DNA from: Salinicola corii
GTDB lineage: Bacteria > Pseudomonadota > Gammaproteobacteria > Pseudomonadales > Halomonadaceae
Assembly (NCBI RefSeq): GCF_008298015.1
Contig: NZ_VTPX01000007.1
Coordinates: forward strand, 62,001-126,000
Direction: 5' to 3'
Length of the DNA stretch: 64,000 nt
In this document: one piece after another, positions 9,069 through 20,469 of the stretch
How positions within the stretch are numbered: the first letter of the stretch is position 1
How the letters are laid out: each line of letters begins with the position of its first letter
Made by a program: the position numbers and the translations under genes
The notes under the pieces: generated by a model
Told to the model about the DNA's origin: nothing
The model's input: the letters and a program-made list of their open reading frames with translations, nothing else
Database searches by the model: none

Positions 9069-9857
9069 ATGGCTCCGATCAATCGACGCACGCTGAATCG
9101 CGTCCTTCCGTGGCTGGTTCCCGTTGCCATATTACTGATTTGGCAACTGGCGGTATCCGCCGGTTTCATCTCCAGCCGCGTAATGCCGGCGCCCTCGGCC
9201 GTGCTCCAAGCCGGCTGGGAACTCTCCCGTAACGGCGAGCTCTTTCATCATCTCTTGATCAGTTTCCAGCGGGCCGCGTTCGGCTTTCTGATCGGTGGCA
9301 GCATCGGACTGCTTCTCGGCATGATCAGCGGTCTTTCGTGGTGGGGCGAGAAGCTCCTCGACAGCACCGTGCAGATGGTGCGCAACGTCCCCCATCTGGC
9401 GCTGATCCCGCTGGTCATCCTGTGGTTCGGCATCGACGAGACCGCGAAGATCTTTCTGGTCGCCCTGGGCACCGCCTTTCCCATCTACCTGAACACCTTT
9501 CACGGCATCCGCAGCATCGACGCCGATCTCATGGAGATGGCCAGAAGCTATGGCCTTTCAGGACGGGCACTGTTTACCAACGTCGTGTTGCCCGGCGCGA
9601 TGCCCTCCATTCTGGTCGGTGTGCGCTACTCGCTGGGCCTGATGTGGCTGACGCTGATCGTCGCCGAAACCATTTCGGCCAATTCGGGTATCGGCTATCT
9701 GGCGATGAACGCCCGTGAATTCCTGCAAACCGATGTGGTGGTTCTCGCCATCGTGCTCTACGCCATTCTCGGCAAGCTCGCCGATGAATCCGCCCGTTTT
9801 CTCGAGCGCCGCTGGTTGCGCTGGAATCCCGCCTATAGCGGAGGTCAAGTCCAATGA
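9069..9857 (+). CDS. Sulfonate-type ABC transporter permease (SsuC family)
   Basis: Membrane subunit of 262 residues with six predicted transmembrane helices. The conserved cytoplasmic loop ([38 protein letters not shown]) lies near residues 157-194. [21 protein letters not shown] and [12 protein letters not shown] are typical of SsuC. The ATG at 9069 follows GAGGAAAATAGCG; the longer frame from 8937 adds an unlikely leader. The stop overlaps the next gene (ATGA). It is the only permease in the first organosulfur cluster, so it probably serves several of the four binding proteins. Confidence 0.88.
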   Translation: MAPINRRTLNRVLPWLVPVAILLIWQLAVSAGFISSRVMPAPSAVLQAGWELSRNGELFHHLLISFQRAAFGFLIGGSIGLLLGMISGLSWWGEKLLDSTVQMVRNVPHLALIPLVILWFGIDETAKIFLVALGTAFPIYLNTFHGIRSIDADLMEMARSYGLSGRALFTNVVLPGAMPSILVGVRYSLGLMWLTLIVAETISANSGIGYLAMNAREFLQTDVVVLAIVLYAILGKLADESARFLERRWLRWNPAYSGGQVQ

Positions 9858-10735
9858 GTCCATCCACGATCTTTCATCGTCGCGGCGGTTTTTCCGAGTG
9901 CCATGACGACGCCCACCAGACGGCCGTCTACCGCGAGACCTCGGCGGCGAGCCGACACCGGGGTGGCAGCCATCTGCGGCTCGATGGCGTCACCAAGCGT
10001 TTCGGCGACCTGCCGGTACTCGAGGCGCTCCAGTTGGAGATACCCAAGGGCCAGTTCGTCGCCATCGTCGGCCGCAGTGGCTGCGGCAAGAGCACGCTGC
10101 TGAAGCTGATCGCGGGGCTGGAGACGCTCAGTGACGGTAAGCTGAGCGCCGACGACCAGCCGCTCTCCGCCCACCGCGACGACACGCGATTGATGTTTCA
10201 GGAGGCGCGCCTGCTGCCCTGGAAGAGCGTGCTCGATAACGTCGGGCTCGGTCTCAAGGGAGATTGGCGCATGCGCGCGCTGGAGGCGCTGCGCGAGGTG
10301 GGACTGGAGGACAAGGCGGCCATGTGGCCGTCACAGCTCTCCGGAGGGCAACGGCAGCGCGTCGCCCTGGCGCGGGCACTGATCCATCAGCCGCGTCTGC
10401 TGCTGCTCGACGAGCCGCTGGGTGCACTGGATGCACTGACCCGGCTGGAGATGCACGCGCTGATCGAGAAACTGTGGCAACGCCACGGTTTTACCGTACT
10501 GCTGGTCACCCATGACGTGCCCGAAGCCGTGCAACTGGCCGACCGTGTCATCGTGCTGGAAGACGGCCACATCGGCCTGGATCTAGAGATACCACTGCCA
10601 CGGCCACGGCCACGGGAACCGGCCTCGCCCGGCGTCTCGGCGCTGGAGACGCAAGTTCTGCATCGTGTCCTCGGCCGCGAGGACACCGTGCGTGACGAGG
10701 CGGCGCCCTCGCGCCAGCCGGAGCTGCTGTCATGA
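9854..10735 (+). CDS. Sulfonate-type ABC transporter ATPase (SsuB family)
   Basis: ATP-hydrolysing subunit of 293 residues, partner of the preceding permease. Walker [10 protein letters not shown] is at about 73-81, signature LSGGQRQRV near 162-170, Walker B RLLLLDEP near 181-188 and the switch His in [10 protein letters not shown]. The 40-residue N-terminal extension before [11 protein letters not shown] and the proline/arginine-rich tail are longer than in E. coli SsuB. Translation start overlaps the permease stop, and its own stop overlaps the start of the dioxygenase gene at 10732, so the three are translationally coupled. Confidence 0.88.
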   Translation: MSPSTIFHRRGGFSECHDDAHQTAVYRETSAASRHRGGSHLRLDGVTKRFGDLPVLEALQLEIPKGQFVAIVGRSGCGKSTLLKLIAGLETLSDGKLSADDQPLSAHRDDTRLMFQEARLLPWKSVLDNVGLGLKGDWRMRALEALREVGLEDKAAMWPSQLSGGQRQRVALARALIHQPRLLLLDEPLGALDALTRLEMHALIEKLWQRHGFTVLLVTHDVPEAVQLADRVIVLEDGHIGLDLEIPLPRPRPREPASPGVSALETQVLHRVLGREDTVRDEAAPSRQPELLS

Positions 10736-11351
10736 GTAGCGTCGCGGCGACAGCCGCATCCCCGGTAGCGCCCGAATCGGCGGCCCAGCGCACCGTGGCA
10801 CTAAGAGACTTCGTCCAGTTCGTCACCGCGATCGTCGACGAGCGTCTGCCGGCGACGGAGACCCTGCGTCGGATCACCCCGGCGCTGCAGGCTCTGTTGC
10901 GCGACGACGACTGGCTGCTGCCGACCTTTACGGTGCCCCACGATGATCACTACCAGCAATATCTGCTGCACTGCGACGCCCAGGAGCGCTTCTCCGTCGT
11001 CAGCTTCGTCTGGGGACCGGGGCAGCAGACACCGATTCACGACCATGGCGTCTGGGGTCTGATCGGCATGCTGCGGGGCAGTGAAATTTCCACCCCTACC
11101 GCTCCGGAGCCGACAGACTGACGGCCGGTGAACCGGTTCGCCTGCACCCCGGCGACGTCGAGACCTTCGAACCGAGAACCGGTGACATCCACCGGGTCCG
11201 CAACGCCCATGCCGATCGCACCTCGATCAGCATCCATGTCTACGGGGCCAACATCGGCCGCGTTCGACGTCACGTATTTACCGAGGACGGCGCGGTGAAA
11301 CCGTTCGTTTCGGGATTCTCATCCGATGTCGTGCCCAACCTCTGGGGCTGA
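10732..11351 (+). pseudogene. Cysteine/thiol dioxygenase family gene interrupted by a frameshift
   Basis: Cupin-fold non-haem iron thiol dioxygenase (cysteine dioxygenase or 3-mercaptopropionate dioxygenase type), which oxidises a thiol to a sulfinate. The first frame ends at 11121 after QQTPIHDHGVWGLIGMLRGSEISTP; its HDH supplies two iron ligands. The rest of the family sequence continues in another frame from about 11097 to 11351 (YRSGADRLTAGEPVRLHPGDVE..., then GDIHRVRNAH with the third His, ending SSDVVPNLWG). One base appears lost in the CCCC run at 11093-11096. Together the halves give a normal length of about 206 residues. Either a recent inactivating mutation, a sequencing error, or less likely a -1 frameshift. 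The start overlaps the ATPase stop. Confidence 0.8.
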
Positions 11352-11386
11352 CGCACCATCGATTCCCTTGGACCCGAGGAAAGACA

Positions 11387-12355
11387 ATGTCCCTTCGTTT
11401 CCCGCGCACAATCGCGGCACTATTCGCCATGACGCTGATCGCGGCACCAATGGAGACATTCGCCAGCGATACCGTTCGTATCGGCTATCAACGTTCGTCC
11501 ACCCTGATGGGGCTCATACGCGACAGTGGCGTGTTGGATGATCGCCTCGCGCAGCAGGGCGTGGACATTCGCTGGCATGAATTCACCAGCGGATTGCCCA
11601 TGCTCGAAGCGCTCAACTTGGGCGATCTGGATCTCAGTGCGGACGTGGCCGACACCGTGCCGATCTTTGCCCAGGCCGCCAACGTCGATCTGACGTTCTA
11701 CGCCACCGAGGCGCCATCACCGGCAGGACAGGCGATGATCGTGCATGCCGACAGCAGTATCGACAGTGTCGCCGATCTAAAAGGCAAGCGCGTCACGGTC
11801 ACTCGCGGCGCCGGGAATCACTATCTGCTGCTGGCCGCGCTCAATCGCGCCGGGCTTACGCTCGATGACGTCCAGGTCTCTTATCTGACGCCCTCGGACG
11901 CCCGCGCAGCCTTCGTACAGAAGAACGTCGATGCCTGGATTGCCTGGGAGCCCTATCTCTCCACGGCACGTGCCCAGGACGACACCCGCACGATAGTGGA
12001 CGGCAGCGATGGCCTCGCAAACTATACCCGCTTCTATCTCGCCGCCACGCCCTACGCCGAGTCCCATCCGGAAGTCGTTGGAACCGTTTATCGCACGCTG
12101 AAGGAGGCCGGCGACTGGGTGCGCGCCCATCGCCACGAGGCGGCCCAACGCTTGAGTCCACTCTGGGGCGGGATCGATCCGAAGATTATCGAAGCGGCGC
12201 TCAGCAATCGCAGTTATCAGGTCGAGCCAGTATCAAAAGCCCAATTCGACGAGCAGCAGCAAATCGTGGATGCATTCCTGGAAGCCGGCGTGCTGCCGCG
12301 CAAAGTCGATACGCGCGATGCACACATTTATGAGCCCACAAACGAGGAGCAATGA
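11387..12355 (+). CDS. Sulfonate-type ABC transporter substrate-binding protein 3
   Basis: Periplasmic binding protein of the SsuA family, 322 residues. Signal peptide [27 protein letters not shown]; mature start [74 protein letters not shown] and [16 protein letters not shown] match SsuA closely. CGAGGAAAGACA precedes the ATG. Its stop overlaps an ATG of the following ssuD (ATGA), so this is probably the dedicated alkanesulfonate binding protein. It has no adjacent permease and presumably docks on the SsuBC-type pair upstream. Confidence 0.88.
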   Translation: MSLRFPRTIAALFAMTLIAAPMETFASDTVRIGYQRSSTLMGLIRDSGVLDDRLAQQGVDIRWHEFTSGLPMLEALNLGDLDLSADVADTVPIFAQAANVDLTFYATEAPSPAGQAMIVHADSSIDSVADLKGKRVTVTRGAGNHYLLLAALNRAGLTLDDVQVSYLTPSDARAAFVQKNVDAWIAWEPYLSTARAQDDTRTIVDGSDGLANYTRFYLAATPYAESHPEVVGTVYRTLKEAGDWVRAHRHEAAQRLSPLWGGIDPKIIEAALSNRSYQVEPVSKAQFDEQQQIVDAFLEAGVLPRKVDTRDAHIYEPTNEEQ

Positions 12356-12357
12356 TC

Positions 12358-13536
12358 ATGGCTTCGCAAACGACCGACACGCCAGCCAAGCTTAAAGTGC
12401 TCTGGTTTCTACCGACTCACGGTGACGGCCATTACCTGGGAACCTCGAAAGGTGGTCGTAACGTCGATATCAACTATCTCCGGCAGATTGCCCAATCTGC
12501 CGACCAGCTCGGTTACTACGGTGTACTACTTCCAACTGGCCGCAGTTGCGAGGACTCCTGGGTCGTCGCCTCGGCACTGGCGCCTCTGACGCAGCGTCTG
12601 CGATTCCTGGTCGCGGTCCGCCCCGGCCTGCAGTCCCCTTCTGTAGCCGCGCGCATGACGGCAACGCTTGACCGGATCTCTGGAGGCAGACTGCTGATCA
12701 ATGTCGTGACGGGAGGCGACCCGATCGAGAATAAAGGCGACGGCGTTTTCCTGGATCATGACGAACGCTATGAAGTAACACGCGAGTTTCTCGATGTGTA
12801 CCAGCGTCTGCTGGCGGGCGACACCGTCAATCACACTGGAAAGCATCTTCGCATCGAAGACGGCAAGCTAATTTTCCAGCCAGTCACGCCGAATGGCCCT
12901 CCCCTTTACTTTGGCGGCTCTTCGAACTCGGCAATCGATGTCGCGGCAAACACTATCGACAAATATCTCACTTGGGGCGAGCCGCCCGAGCAGGTCGCCG
13001 AAAAGGTTGCTACCGTGCGTGCTGCGGCGGCCAGAGTCGGGCGTGAGGTGACGTTTGGCATCCGGCTGCACGTCATCGTCAGGGAAACGGATGAAGAGGC
13101 GTGGCAGGCGGCAGATAAATTGATTGAACATCTCGACGACGAAACGATCGCCGCCGCACAGAAAGTCTTTTCACGGATGGACTCCGTTGGCCAGTCACGA
13201 ATGGCAAAACTCCATCAGGGTAACCGCACTGAACTCGAAATAAGCCCTAACCTGTGGGCCGGCGTCGGGCTGGTGCGCGGCGGCGCCGGTACCGCCCTGG
13301 TCGGCAGTCCTGAAACCGTCGCGGCGCGTATGCGTGAGTATCAGGGGATCGGTATCGACACTTTCATCATGTCGGGCTATCCGCATCTTGAAGAGGCGTG
13401 GCGTTTCGGCGAATCCGTGCTGCCGCTTCTACCCCTGGAGACGGAAATCAATACATCGGATAAGACTGCCAACATGGGGCCTTTTGGCGAAACAATTGCC
13501 AATATTGAAAGACCAAAATCTGCATCTACCGCATAA
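12358..13536 (+). CDS. ssuD: Alkanesulfonate monooxygenase SsuD
   Basis: FMNH2-dependent enzyme that splits alkanesulfonates into aldehyde and sulfite, giving sulfur for cysteine synthesis. Luciferase-like fold, 392 residues. [18 protein letters not shown] at the N-terminus, [61 protein letters not shown] and the C-terminal [39 protein letters not shown] are hallmark SsuD stretches. Two ATGs compete, 12352 (overlapping the previous stop) and 12358; GAGGAG at 12344-12349 is better spaced for 12358. FMNH2 would come from the reductase at 2985. Confidence 0.93.
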   Translation: MASQTTDTPAKLKVLWFLPTHGDGHYLGTSKGGRNVDINYLRQIAQSADQLGYYGVLLPTGRSCEDSWVVASALAPLTQRLRFLVAVRPGLQSPSVAARMTATLDRISGGRLLINVVTGGDPIENKGDGVFLDHDERYEVTREFLDVYQRLLAGDTVNHTGKHLRIEDGKLIFQPVTPNGPPLYFGGSSNSAIDVAANTIDKYLTWGEPPEQVAEKVATVRAAAARVGREVTFGIRLHVIVRETDEEAWQAADKLIEHLDDETIAAAQKVFSRMDSVGQSRMAKLHQGNRTELEISPNLWAGVGLVRGGAGTALVGSPETVAARMREYQGIGIDTFIMSGYPHLEEAWRFGESVLPLLPLETEINTSDKTANMGPFGETIANIERPKSASTA

Positions 13537-13708
13537 AAATTATCCACCCAACGACATCCTAAACAACATATAGAAAGTACATACCTGGCTGCCATTGCGG
13601 CCCTTTTTTTGTTTTTCTTGAATAAGTTTGTTATCTAAAAACACTTCTCTCATCAGAAAGTCTTACTTACATTCTAACCTTCACATATGTCACCAAGGGA
13701 TCTCTGAA

Positions 13709-14728
13709 ATGAAGTCCACCGAAAAGCGGCTTTTAACACCACAACATGTCAGGAAACACTCTCAAACACCTCATGAAAAGCGACTGAAATGCCTCACACT
13801 CTCTGCACTAATTCTGATGTTTTCAGCCGCCTCTGCCGTGGCGGCCGATGATCCCGAAAGTGTGCAGGTAGGCTTTCAGAAAGGCAGTATTCTGGCACTT
13901 CTCAAAGCGCGGGGGACGTTGGACGAAGCATTGGAGAAGCAGGATATCGATGCGGAGTGGATCGAATTCCCCGCCGGACCTCAGATGCTGGAGGCGCTGA
14001 ACCTGGGCAGTATCGATTTCGCCACCACTGGCGATGCTCCTCCCATCTTCGCCCAAGCGGCTAATGCCGATCTGGTCTACGTGTCACGAACCCCTGCCAA
14101 CCCCAAGACCGAAGCGATCCTGGTACCCAAGGACTCGTCGATACGGTCCTTGAAAGACCTCAAGGGTAAATCCATTGCCTTGAACAAAGGCTCTGACGTT
14201 AATTACCTATTGCCGGTGGCGTTGAAATCCGCAGGGCTCGAATACACCGATATCACACCGCGATATCTCAAGCCCGCCGATGCCCGTGCTGCTTTTCAAC
14301 AAGGATCGGTAGATGCGTGGGTGATCTGGGACCCCTACTACGCCGAAGCGGAAACCAATGCCGGTGCCCGCAAGCTAGCCGACGCCACGGGCCTGGTGCC
14401 ACACTATAGCTTCTACCTGTCGAGCCGGGATTTTGCGGAGAAATACCCTGCGCTCATCGAACTTTTCAATCAGCAGATAGCGGATGTCAGCCAGCAGACA
14501 ACGGCGCATCCCGAAGAGGCGGCCGAGATTCTGTCGAAAGCCACCGACCTGTCAGCCCCCATCTGGCAGCGCGCCATCGAACGAACACAATACGCACTGG
14601 AACCCGTGACCGACGATATTTTCGCGGAGCAGCAAGATCTGGCCGATACCTTCAGGGAGATAGGTCTGATCCCGAATGCCGTAGACGTGAGTAAGGCACG
14701 ACTGGAGACGGAGACCGCTATCCAGTAA
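13709..14728 (+). CDS. Sulfonate-type ABC transporter substrate-binding protein 4
   Basis: SsuA-family binding protein, 339 residues. A long N-region precedes the hydrophobic signal core (CLTLSALILMFSAASAVAA), so the mature protein starts near residue 47. [67 protein letters not shown] matches the SsuA ligand cleft, and GSVDAWVIWDPYYAEAE is conserved. The ATG at 13709 follows AAGGGA with an 8-base gap. It is 172 bases beyond ssuD and may have its own promoter. A hairpin at 14800-14828 follows. It is the closest of the four to protein 3 by eye, perhaps an old duplication. Confidence 0.88.
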   Translation: MKSTEKRLLTPQHVRKHSQTPHEKRLKCLTLSALILMFSAASAVAADDPESVQVGFQKGSILALLKARGTLDEALEKQDIDAEWIEFPAGPQMLEALNLGSIDFATTGDAPPIFAQAANADLVYVSRTPANPKTEAILVPKDSSIRSLKDLKGKSIALNKGSDVNYLLPVALKSAGLEYTDITPRYLKPADARAAFQQGSVDAWVIWDPYYAEAETNAGARKLADATGLVPHYSFYLSSRDFAEKYPALIELFNQQIADVSQQTTAHPEEAAEILSKATDLSAPIWQRAIERTQYALEPVTDDIFAEQQDLADTFREIGLIPNAVDVSKARLETETAIQ

Positions 14729-14799
14729 GCGTCCTGGCGCTGATTGAACCAATGTTAGTCGTACCCGAATGCCATCCAAAGGCGATGACAAAAGCCAAG

Positions 14800-14829
14800 A
14801 GCCCCACCGTCAAGGCCGATGGGGCTTTT
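14800..14829. terminator. Terminator shared by binding protein 4 and the small rhodanese
   Basis: AGCCCCACCG and CGATGGGGCT form a stem with a mismatch, followed by TTTTCCTC on the plus strand and preceded by AAAAGCCA (TTTT on the minus strand). It is well placed as a bidirectional terminator between convergent genes. Its right arm also encodes the last residues (EEKPHRP) of the small rhodanese. Confidence 0.65.
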
Positions 14830-15130
14830 CCTCCCATCCCTTCAACCCGCCGGCCAGCAGGGCAACATCCCGATAACCGCAGTCTTTCAGTTTTCTCAGT
14901 GCCCGCTCGGCCAGCCCTTCGCCATTGTCGTAGATCGTGATGGGCGTGTGAAAACGCAGCAATCTCGCATAGACGTCCACCAGTTCGAGTCGAGACAATG
15001 GGATATTGATCGCAAACAGTGGATGGCTCTCGGCATACCGGGCTTCCTCGCGTACGTCTACCAGCGCCAATTCCTGCTTGTCCAACAGAGCCTGGCGAAT
15101 CTCACGATAATGGCGTTTGGGATAAGTCAT
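14810..15130 (-). CDS. Small single-domain rhodanese-like protein lacking the active Cys
   Basis: Protein of 106 residues closely resembling domain 1 of the large rhodanese at 3692-5281: both read QELALVDVREEA, then SHPLFAINIPLSRLEL versus AHPLFAVNLPLSRLEL, then GYRDVALLAGGLxGW. The active loop is IYDNGEG, again with Asp in place of Cys, so sulfur transfer by a persulfide is unlikely. The ATG at 15130 has AGGAG nine bases upstream; the longer open frame to 15334 lacks support. The gene ends inside a terminator hairpin, so it may be a truncated duplicate of the multidomain protein or a genuine regulatory or scaffolding domain. It closes the organosulfur cluster on the side opposite the large rhodanese. 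Confidence 0.72.
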   Translation of the reverse strand: MTYPKRHYREIRQALLDKQELALVDVREEARYAESHPLFAINIPLSRLELVDVYARLLRFHTPITIYDNGEGLAERALRKLKDCGYRDVALLAGGLKGWEEKPHRP

Positions 15131-15366
15131 CGGATGGAGCTCCTGAAAGCGAGACCGAAGGTCGTCCACTCTGAATAACGAGGTGGTTCCGGTATATTCC
15201 CTCGTCAACTCGCTAACCCTACCAATAATGGCAATGAATATGCTGGCAATATTCCCTATAACGGCGGTCTCCTTGTTGTGATGAGGGTCACACAAGGACC
15301 TCATAGGCCACGATGGCTGCCCCTGGAAAGTCATTCCGTAGGAACTATGTCAACGCCATTGAAGGC
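15131..15366. promoter_or_regulatory. Upstream region of the small rhodanese
   Basis: 236 bases between the small rhodanese and the IS21 end, no gene seen. TATTCCCT occurs twice in the same orientation (15195-15202 and 15250-15257), 55 bases apart, possible regulator half-sites. Confidence 0.3.
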
Positions 15367-15403
15367 TGTCCGGATTTCATCACTTCAGATTGTCCGGTTT
15401 TTA

Positions 15404-17386
<1,983 letters not shown>

Positions 17387-17468
17387 GGCGCGGCCCTTAC
17401 AGGTTTGGTCACCAGCAAGGAAAGGTCATGCGGGTCGGGGGGCAATCTGTTTTGATGATTTACGGACT

Positions 17469-17898
17469 TATAGCTCCGGCGTCGACAACTACGGCAAATC
17501 GTTCACCGATCGCTTCACGCGGACGGGTGAGCGCAAGCCCAGCGCCCCCCGCCCCCTTCGATCAAGAGTGCCAAGTCCATGGTATCGAACACCGCCTGAT
17601 CCAGCCAGGAAAACCACAAACGAACGGCATGGTGGAACGCTTCAACGGCCGTATCAGCGACGTGCTGGCAACTCGGCGCTATACCTCAGGCGAGGACCTG
17701 GAGCAGACGCTCAAACGCTACACTTGGCTGTATAATCACCACATCCCGCAGAAGGCCCTGCACCATCAATCACCGATTGCGGTGATGAAGGAATGGCAGA
17801 CCCAACATCCTGAGTTATTGACCAAACGGATGGTCAATCACACGGGACCCGACATCTATATATTATTTACGGAGAACACAGACTGTACATCCTCTTAG
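17469..17898 (+). pseudogene. IS481-family transposase remnant (C-terminal part)
   Basis: The translated stretch YGKSFTDRFTRTGERKPS, then FDQECQVHGIEHRLIQPGKPQTNGMVERFNGRISDVL...TWLYNHHIPQKALHHQSPIAVMKEWQ, is the last third of an IS481-like integrase-core transposase, including the final catalytic Glu region (NGMVERFNGRI). The first portion is absent, cut off at the IS21 right end. The two pieces are in different frames, with the shift in the C-rich run near 17538-17560. The open frame runs to 17898 but recognisable homology ends near 17860, where the pyruvyl transferase gene begins on the other strand. Confidence 0.75.
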
Positions 17899-19018
17899 AG
17901 AGTTCAAGTTTACTTTCATGACTGGACATGTCACACACCGTGATAGGAGAATCAAATATTTTACCCTTATTGACGATGGCACTCGAACTAAAGTTGGCAA
18001 CCGTAAACGTCGACCCCCGATCGACTATCGACTGGTGCTTAATGTCATAGTATTTGCTGTCTTTCATGTATATGCCATGCAATCCGGCTCGGGCTAAGAC
18101 GAAATGGACATGAAAGCGAGAACAGATGACGAAGTCTTTTGAGCCGATTTTGACCTTATGATCCAGGGCATCCTTGACTTCCAGTTTTTTGAGGTTGGGA
18201 AGCTTCTTTTTCAGATAGGTGAAGACCTCTTTATCTTGCCAGGGATAGCTTTCCCAGAAGATTGTTTCTTCGAACTTTTCGGAGAATTTTTTTAGTCTAT
18301 CCCAATATCTTTCACTGGCCTGACTGATATTGTAGGAGAGATAGGAGAGGTAGAGCCGTGGACCGGTTTCATCTCGCTGAAAGAGGTCTCCGGTCGATAA
18401 CAGGTAGCAGTCATCCAGCCCGTAGTGGAAGGCGGCTTCTCCGAAGGTTTTCTTCAAGAAGCGGAAGTTGTCTACGTCTCGTAGCTCGAATAATCTGAAC
18501 TGCTTGAATATATCGTGGATCACACCTTGAATCTCAGCCCCCGGCACAGGTACCGGGCCAAAGCCAATGCCGGTCGCAAAAATCTCGGTTCCGTGCTTCT
18601 CCTTCAGCGCAGCCAGCAGCCCAATATAGAAACCCTTTTCGGGGTCGTAGTTGTTCAGATAGCCGCCACCATGGAGGTGGATGATATCCGCCTCCAGCAA
18701 TGGCGTTAGCTGGTATCCTGCGTATTTTTCCAGCCCCCGTTTTTCGATGAACGTATAACCACGAATGATTTGTTCCCAGAAGTTGATGCCGACATAGCTT
18801 TTGGCGACCTGAACCAGATCATCTTGAAATTGGATTCTGTTTTTTCCTGTGGCGTGCTGATCATGTAATTTCCTGGAATTTTCTGCCAGGTTTTCATAGA
18901 AGGTGATGTTGCACTCTTCCGCATGGTTTCCGAAGAACTTCAGCCACCCTCGGACGATGAGCTCGTCCCCGTAATTGGGCGCTCCCGCGCCACCAATCAA
19001 AACAATATTCTTTTTCAC
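17867..19018 (-). CDS. Polysaccharide pyruvyl transferase family protein
   Basis: Protein of 383 residues related to the CsaB/WcaK family, which add ketal-linked pyruvate to surface polysaccharides. It has the N-terminal Rossmann-like start IVLIGGAGAPNYGDELIVRGWL, a central ADIIHLHGGGYLNNY, GTEIFATGIGFGPV, and a late KDFVICSRFHVHFVLARAG that matches the family's conserved xSxRxHxxxxA site. The start is GTG at 19018 with GAGGTAA upstream. Base composition is visibly more AT-rich than the flanks, suggesting transfer. Its 3' end abuts the IS481 remnant, so the C-terminus may be altered. It probably acts in the cytoplasm on an exopolysaccharide or cell-wall precursor; the acceptor is unknown. Confidence 0.78.
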   Translation of the reverse strand: MKKNIVLIGGAGAPNYGDELIVRGWLKFFGNHAEECNITFYENLAENSRKLHDQHATGKNRIQFQDDLVQVAKSYVGINFWEQIIRGYTFIEKRGLEKYAGYQLTPLLEADIIHLHGGGYLNNYDPEKGFYIGLLAALKEKHGTEIFATGIGFGPVPVPGAEIQGVIHDIFKQFRLFELRDVDNFRFLKKTFGEAAFHYGLDDCYLLSTGDLFQRDETGPRLYLSYLSYNISQASERYWDRLKKFSEKFEETIFWESYPWQDKEVFTYLKKKLPNLKKLEVKDALDHKVKIGSKDFVICSRFHVHFVLARAGLHGIYMKDSKYYDIKHQSIVDRGSTFTVANFSSSAIVNKGKIFDSPITVCDMSSHESKLELSKRMYSLCSP

Positions 19019-19110
19019 GACTTACCTCACGACCATAAACAATTTGGATAACAATCAGAGCCACCGATTGCGCATGGCTACCGGGGGCGATGGCGACTGC
19101 GTCGTCCGTT

Positions 19111-20181
19111 TCAAACCTGGGTCGCTGCCAACTTTTTCAGATTTTGCATTCTTTTACTCAATTTCTCATCCGCACCTTTTGTGATCAGCGCCAGCGATAA
19201 TATTTCTATCGATTCCCGGTAGGCCCCCACATTTTCTAGCCGAGTGGCGATGTCCAGAAGGACGGTGCCGATTGGCTTGTCACTGCATCTGCCGTTCAAT
19301 TTCTGCAGGCTGGCTCTGATACGATTCTGGCTGGGCCTGGGAATCGGCACGTTATCTCCTGAGTTCAGATTGTACTGTGCGGCCAATTTGATGATCTCGC
19401 TATCCTGGGAAAGTTCGAGCAGGGGGATAAGGTAGCGTTTGGCGGCCTGCCCCGTCTGAATCAAGCTTTCCACCTTTTTGGTCAAGTACCACACCTTCTG
19501 TAGATTGGGTAGTTCTGGGACCTCGATAACACCTTGAAAGGCCTTTAACACAAAGCCTTTTAAAAGCCCGGCTTGTGATAGTGCTAGCGATGTGGTGTGC
19601 CCACAGTTATCCAACGTGACGACATTGAGTTTCCGATAGGCCGGCATGATGCATTCCGTAACATACCGGTGGTCCGTTTTTTCGAACGGATCATAAATAA
19701 TCGTCGGCGTTATTGATGAACATACCGTGTCGCGTAAATAGCAGTGTTTGAATTTTTTCGATTGCCAATTGAAAATCGGGTGAAATGAATTTCTTGGGCT
19801 GAATGCGACGATTCTGGCATTGATCCCCCCGCCGAAATAGATCGCAGCATAGGCGCCGACAGAAGTGCCATAACTTATGACCTGCTTGTCCCTGATGTAA
19901 GGAGTCACGGCGCTTTCGAAGATTTCAATGGATAGACTCTGAAATCTGTCCTCGTCCGAACAAGAGACATAGATATTGTTGTAACCGTTCTTGAGGCAAA
20001 AATCCCGGTCACTGCCTTTATCCGAAACACCCGCTCCCAGGAAGGCAAAACTGATGACGGTTTTGTCACTTCCGATATCATGCAGTGTGATTCTGTAATA
20101 TTCACCTTCCGCAATACGTTTGGTATGGACACCTTGATAATCAAAAGCGGCTAGGCGTCTGATGTTTTTCAGAAAATTCAT
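19111..20181 (-). CDS. Alpha/beta-hydrolase-like protein of unknown role
   Basis: Protein of 356 residues, not assigned to a characterised family. It shows a strand followed by VISYGTSVGAYAAIYFGG (G-x-S-x-G nucleophile elbow) near residue 110 and a later TLDNCGHTTSLAL whose His could complete a hydrolase triad. The last 120 residues are helical, resembling a repeat or TPR-like tail (ALLDIATRLENVGAYRESIEILSLAL). There is no signal peptide. It shares low GC and orientation with the pyruvyl transferase downstream (gap about 90 bases), so both may belong to a surface-polysaccharide cassette. The start is uncertain: ATG 20181 chosen, GTG 20202 possible, neither with a clear ribosome site. Confidence 0.6.
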   Translation of the reverse strand: MNFLKNIRRLAAFDYQGVHTKRIAEGEYYRITLHDIGSDKTVISFAFLGAGVSDKGSDRDFCLKNGYNNIYVSCSDEDRFQSLSIEIFESAVTPYIRDKQVISYGTSVGAYAAIYFGGGINARIVAFSPRNSFHPIFNWQSKKFKHCYLRDTVCSSITPTIIYDPFEKTDHRYVTECIMPAYRKLNVVTLDNCGHTTSLALSQAGLLKGFVLKAFQGVIEVPELPNLQKVWYLTKKVESLIQTGQAAKRYLIPLLELSQDSEIIKLAAQYNLNSGDNVPIPRPSQNRIRASLQKLNGRCSDKPIGTVLLDIATRLENVGAYRESIEILSLALITKGADEKLSKRMQNLKKLAATQV

Positions 20182-20469
20182 AACAATACGCCAAGGACTC
20201 ACACTATAAGTGGGATGAATTCACCTGTTGGTAATATTGCCACAAAGTAGTACATCACGAATGGATATAATCGGTTTCTTTTATAAAAAATATTCATACC
20301 TATTGCATAAAAGACGAAATACTCTTGATCACATTATCGTTTGTGATGCTCGTAGGAGATCTACATATAGGTGCGAGCAGCGATACGCTATCGTGACGTA
20401 TTGGCCGTCAGCCGGCATTAGCTATAAGCAGCGGAAGATACAAAGTGACGGTATGTGAAGCAACGACAG
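20182..20469. other. AT-rich intergenic stretch
   Basis: 288 bases of AT-rich sequence marking the edge of the low-GC island; composition returns to GC-rich near 20470. No gene, clear repeat or IS end was seen. It probably contains the promoter of the hydrolase-like gene. Confidence 0.4.

Noticed and set aside
10732-11121. A separate intact 129-residue protein
   Set aside because: The downstream frame continues the same dioxygenase family through to the third His ligand and a normal C-terminus, so a frameshifted single gene explains both pieces better.
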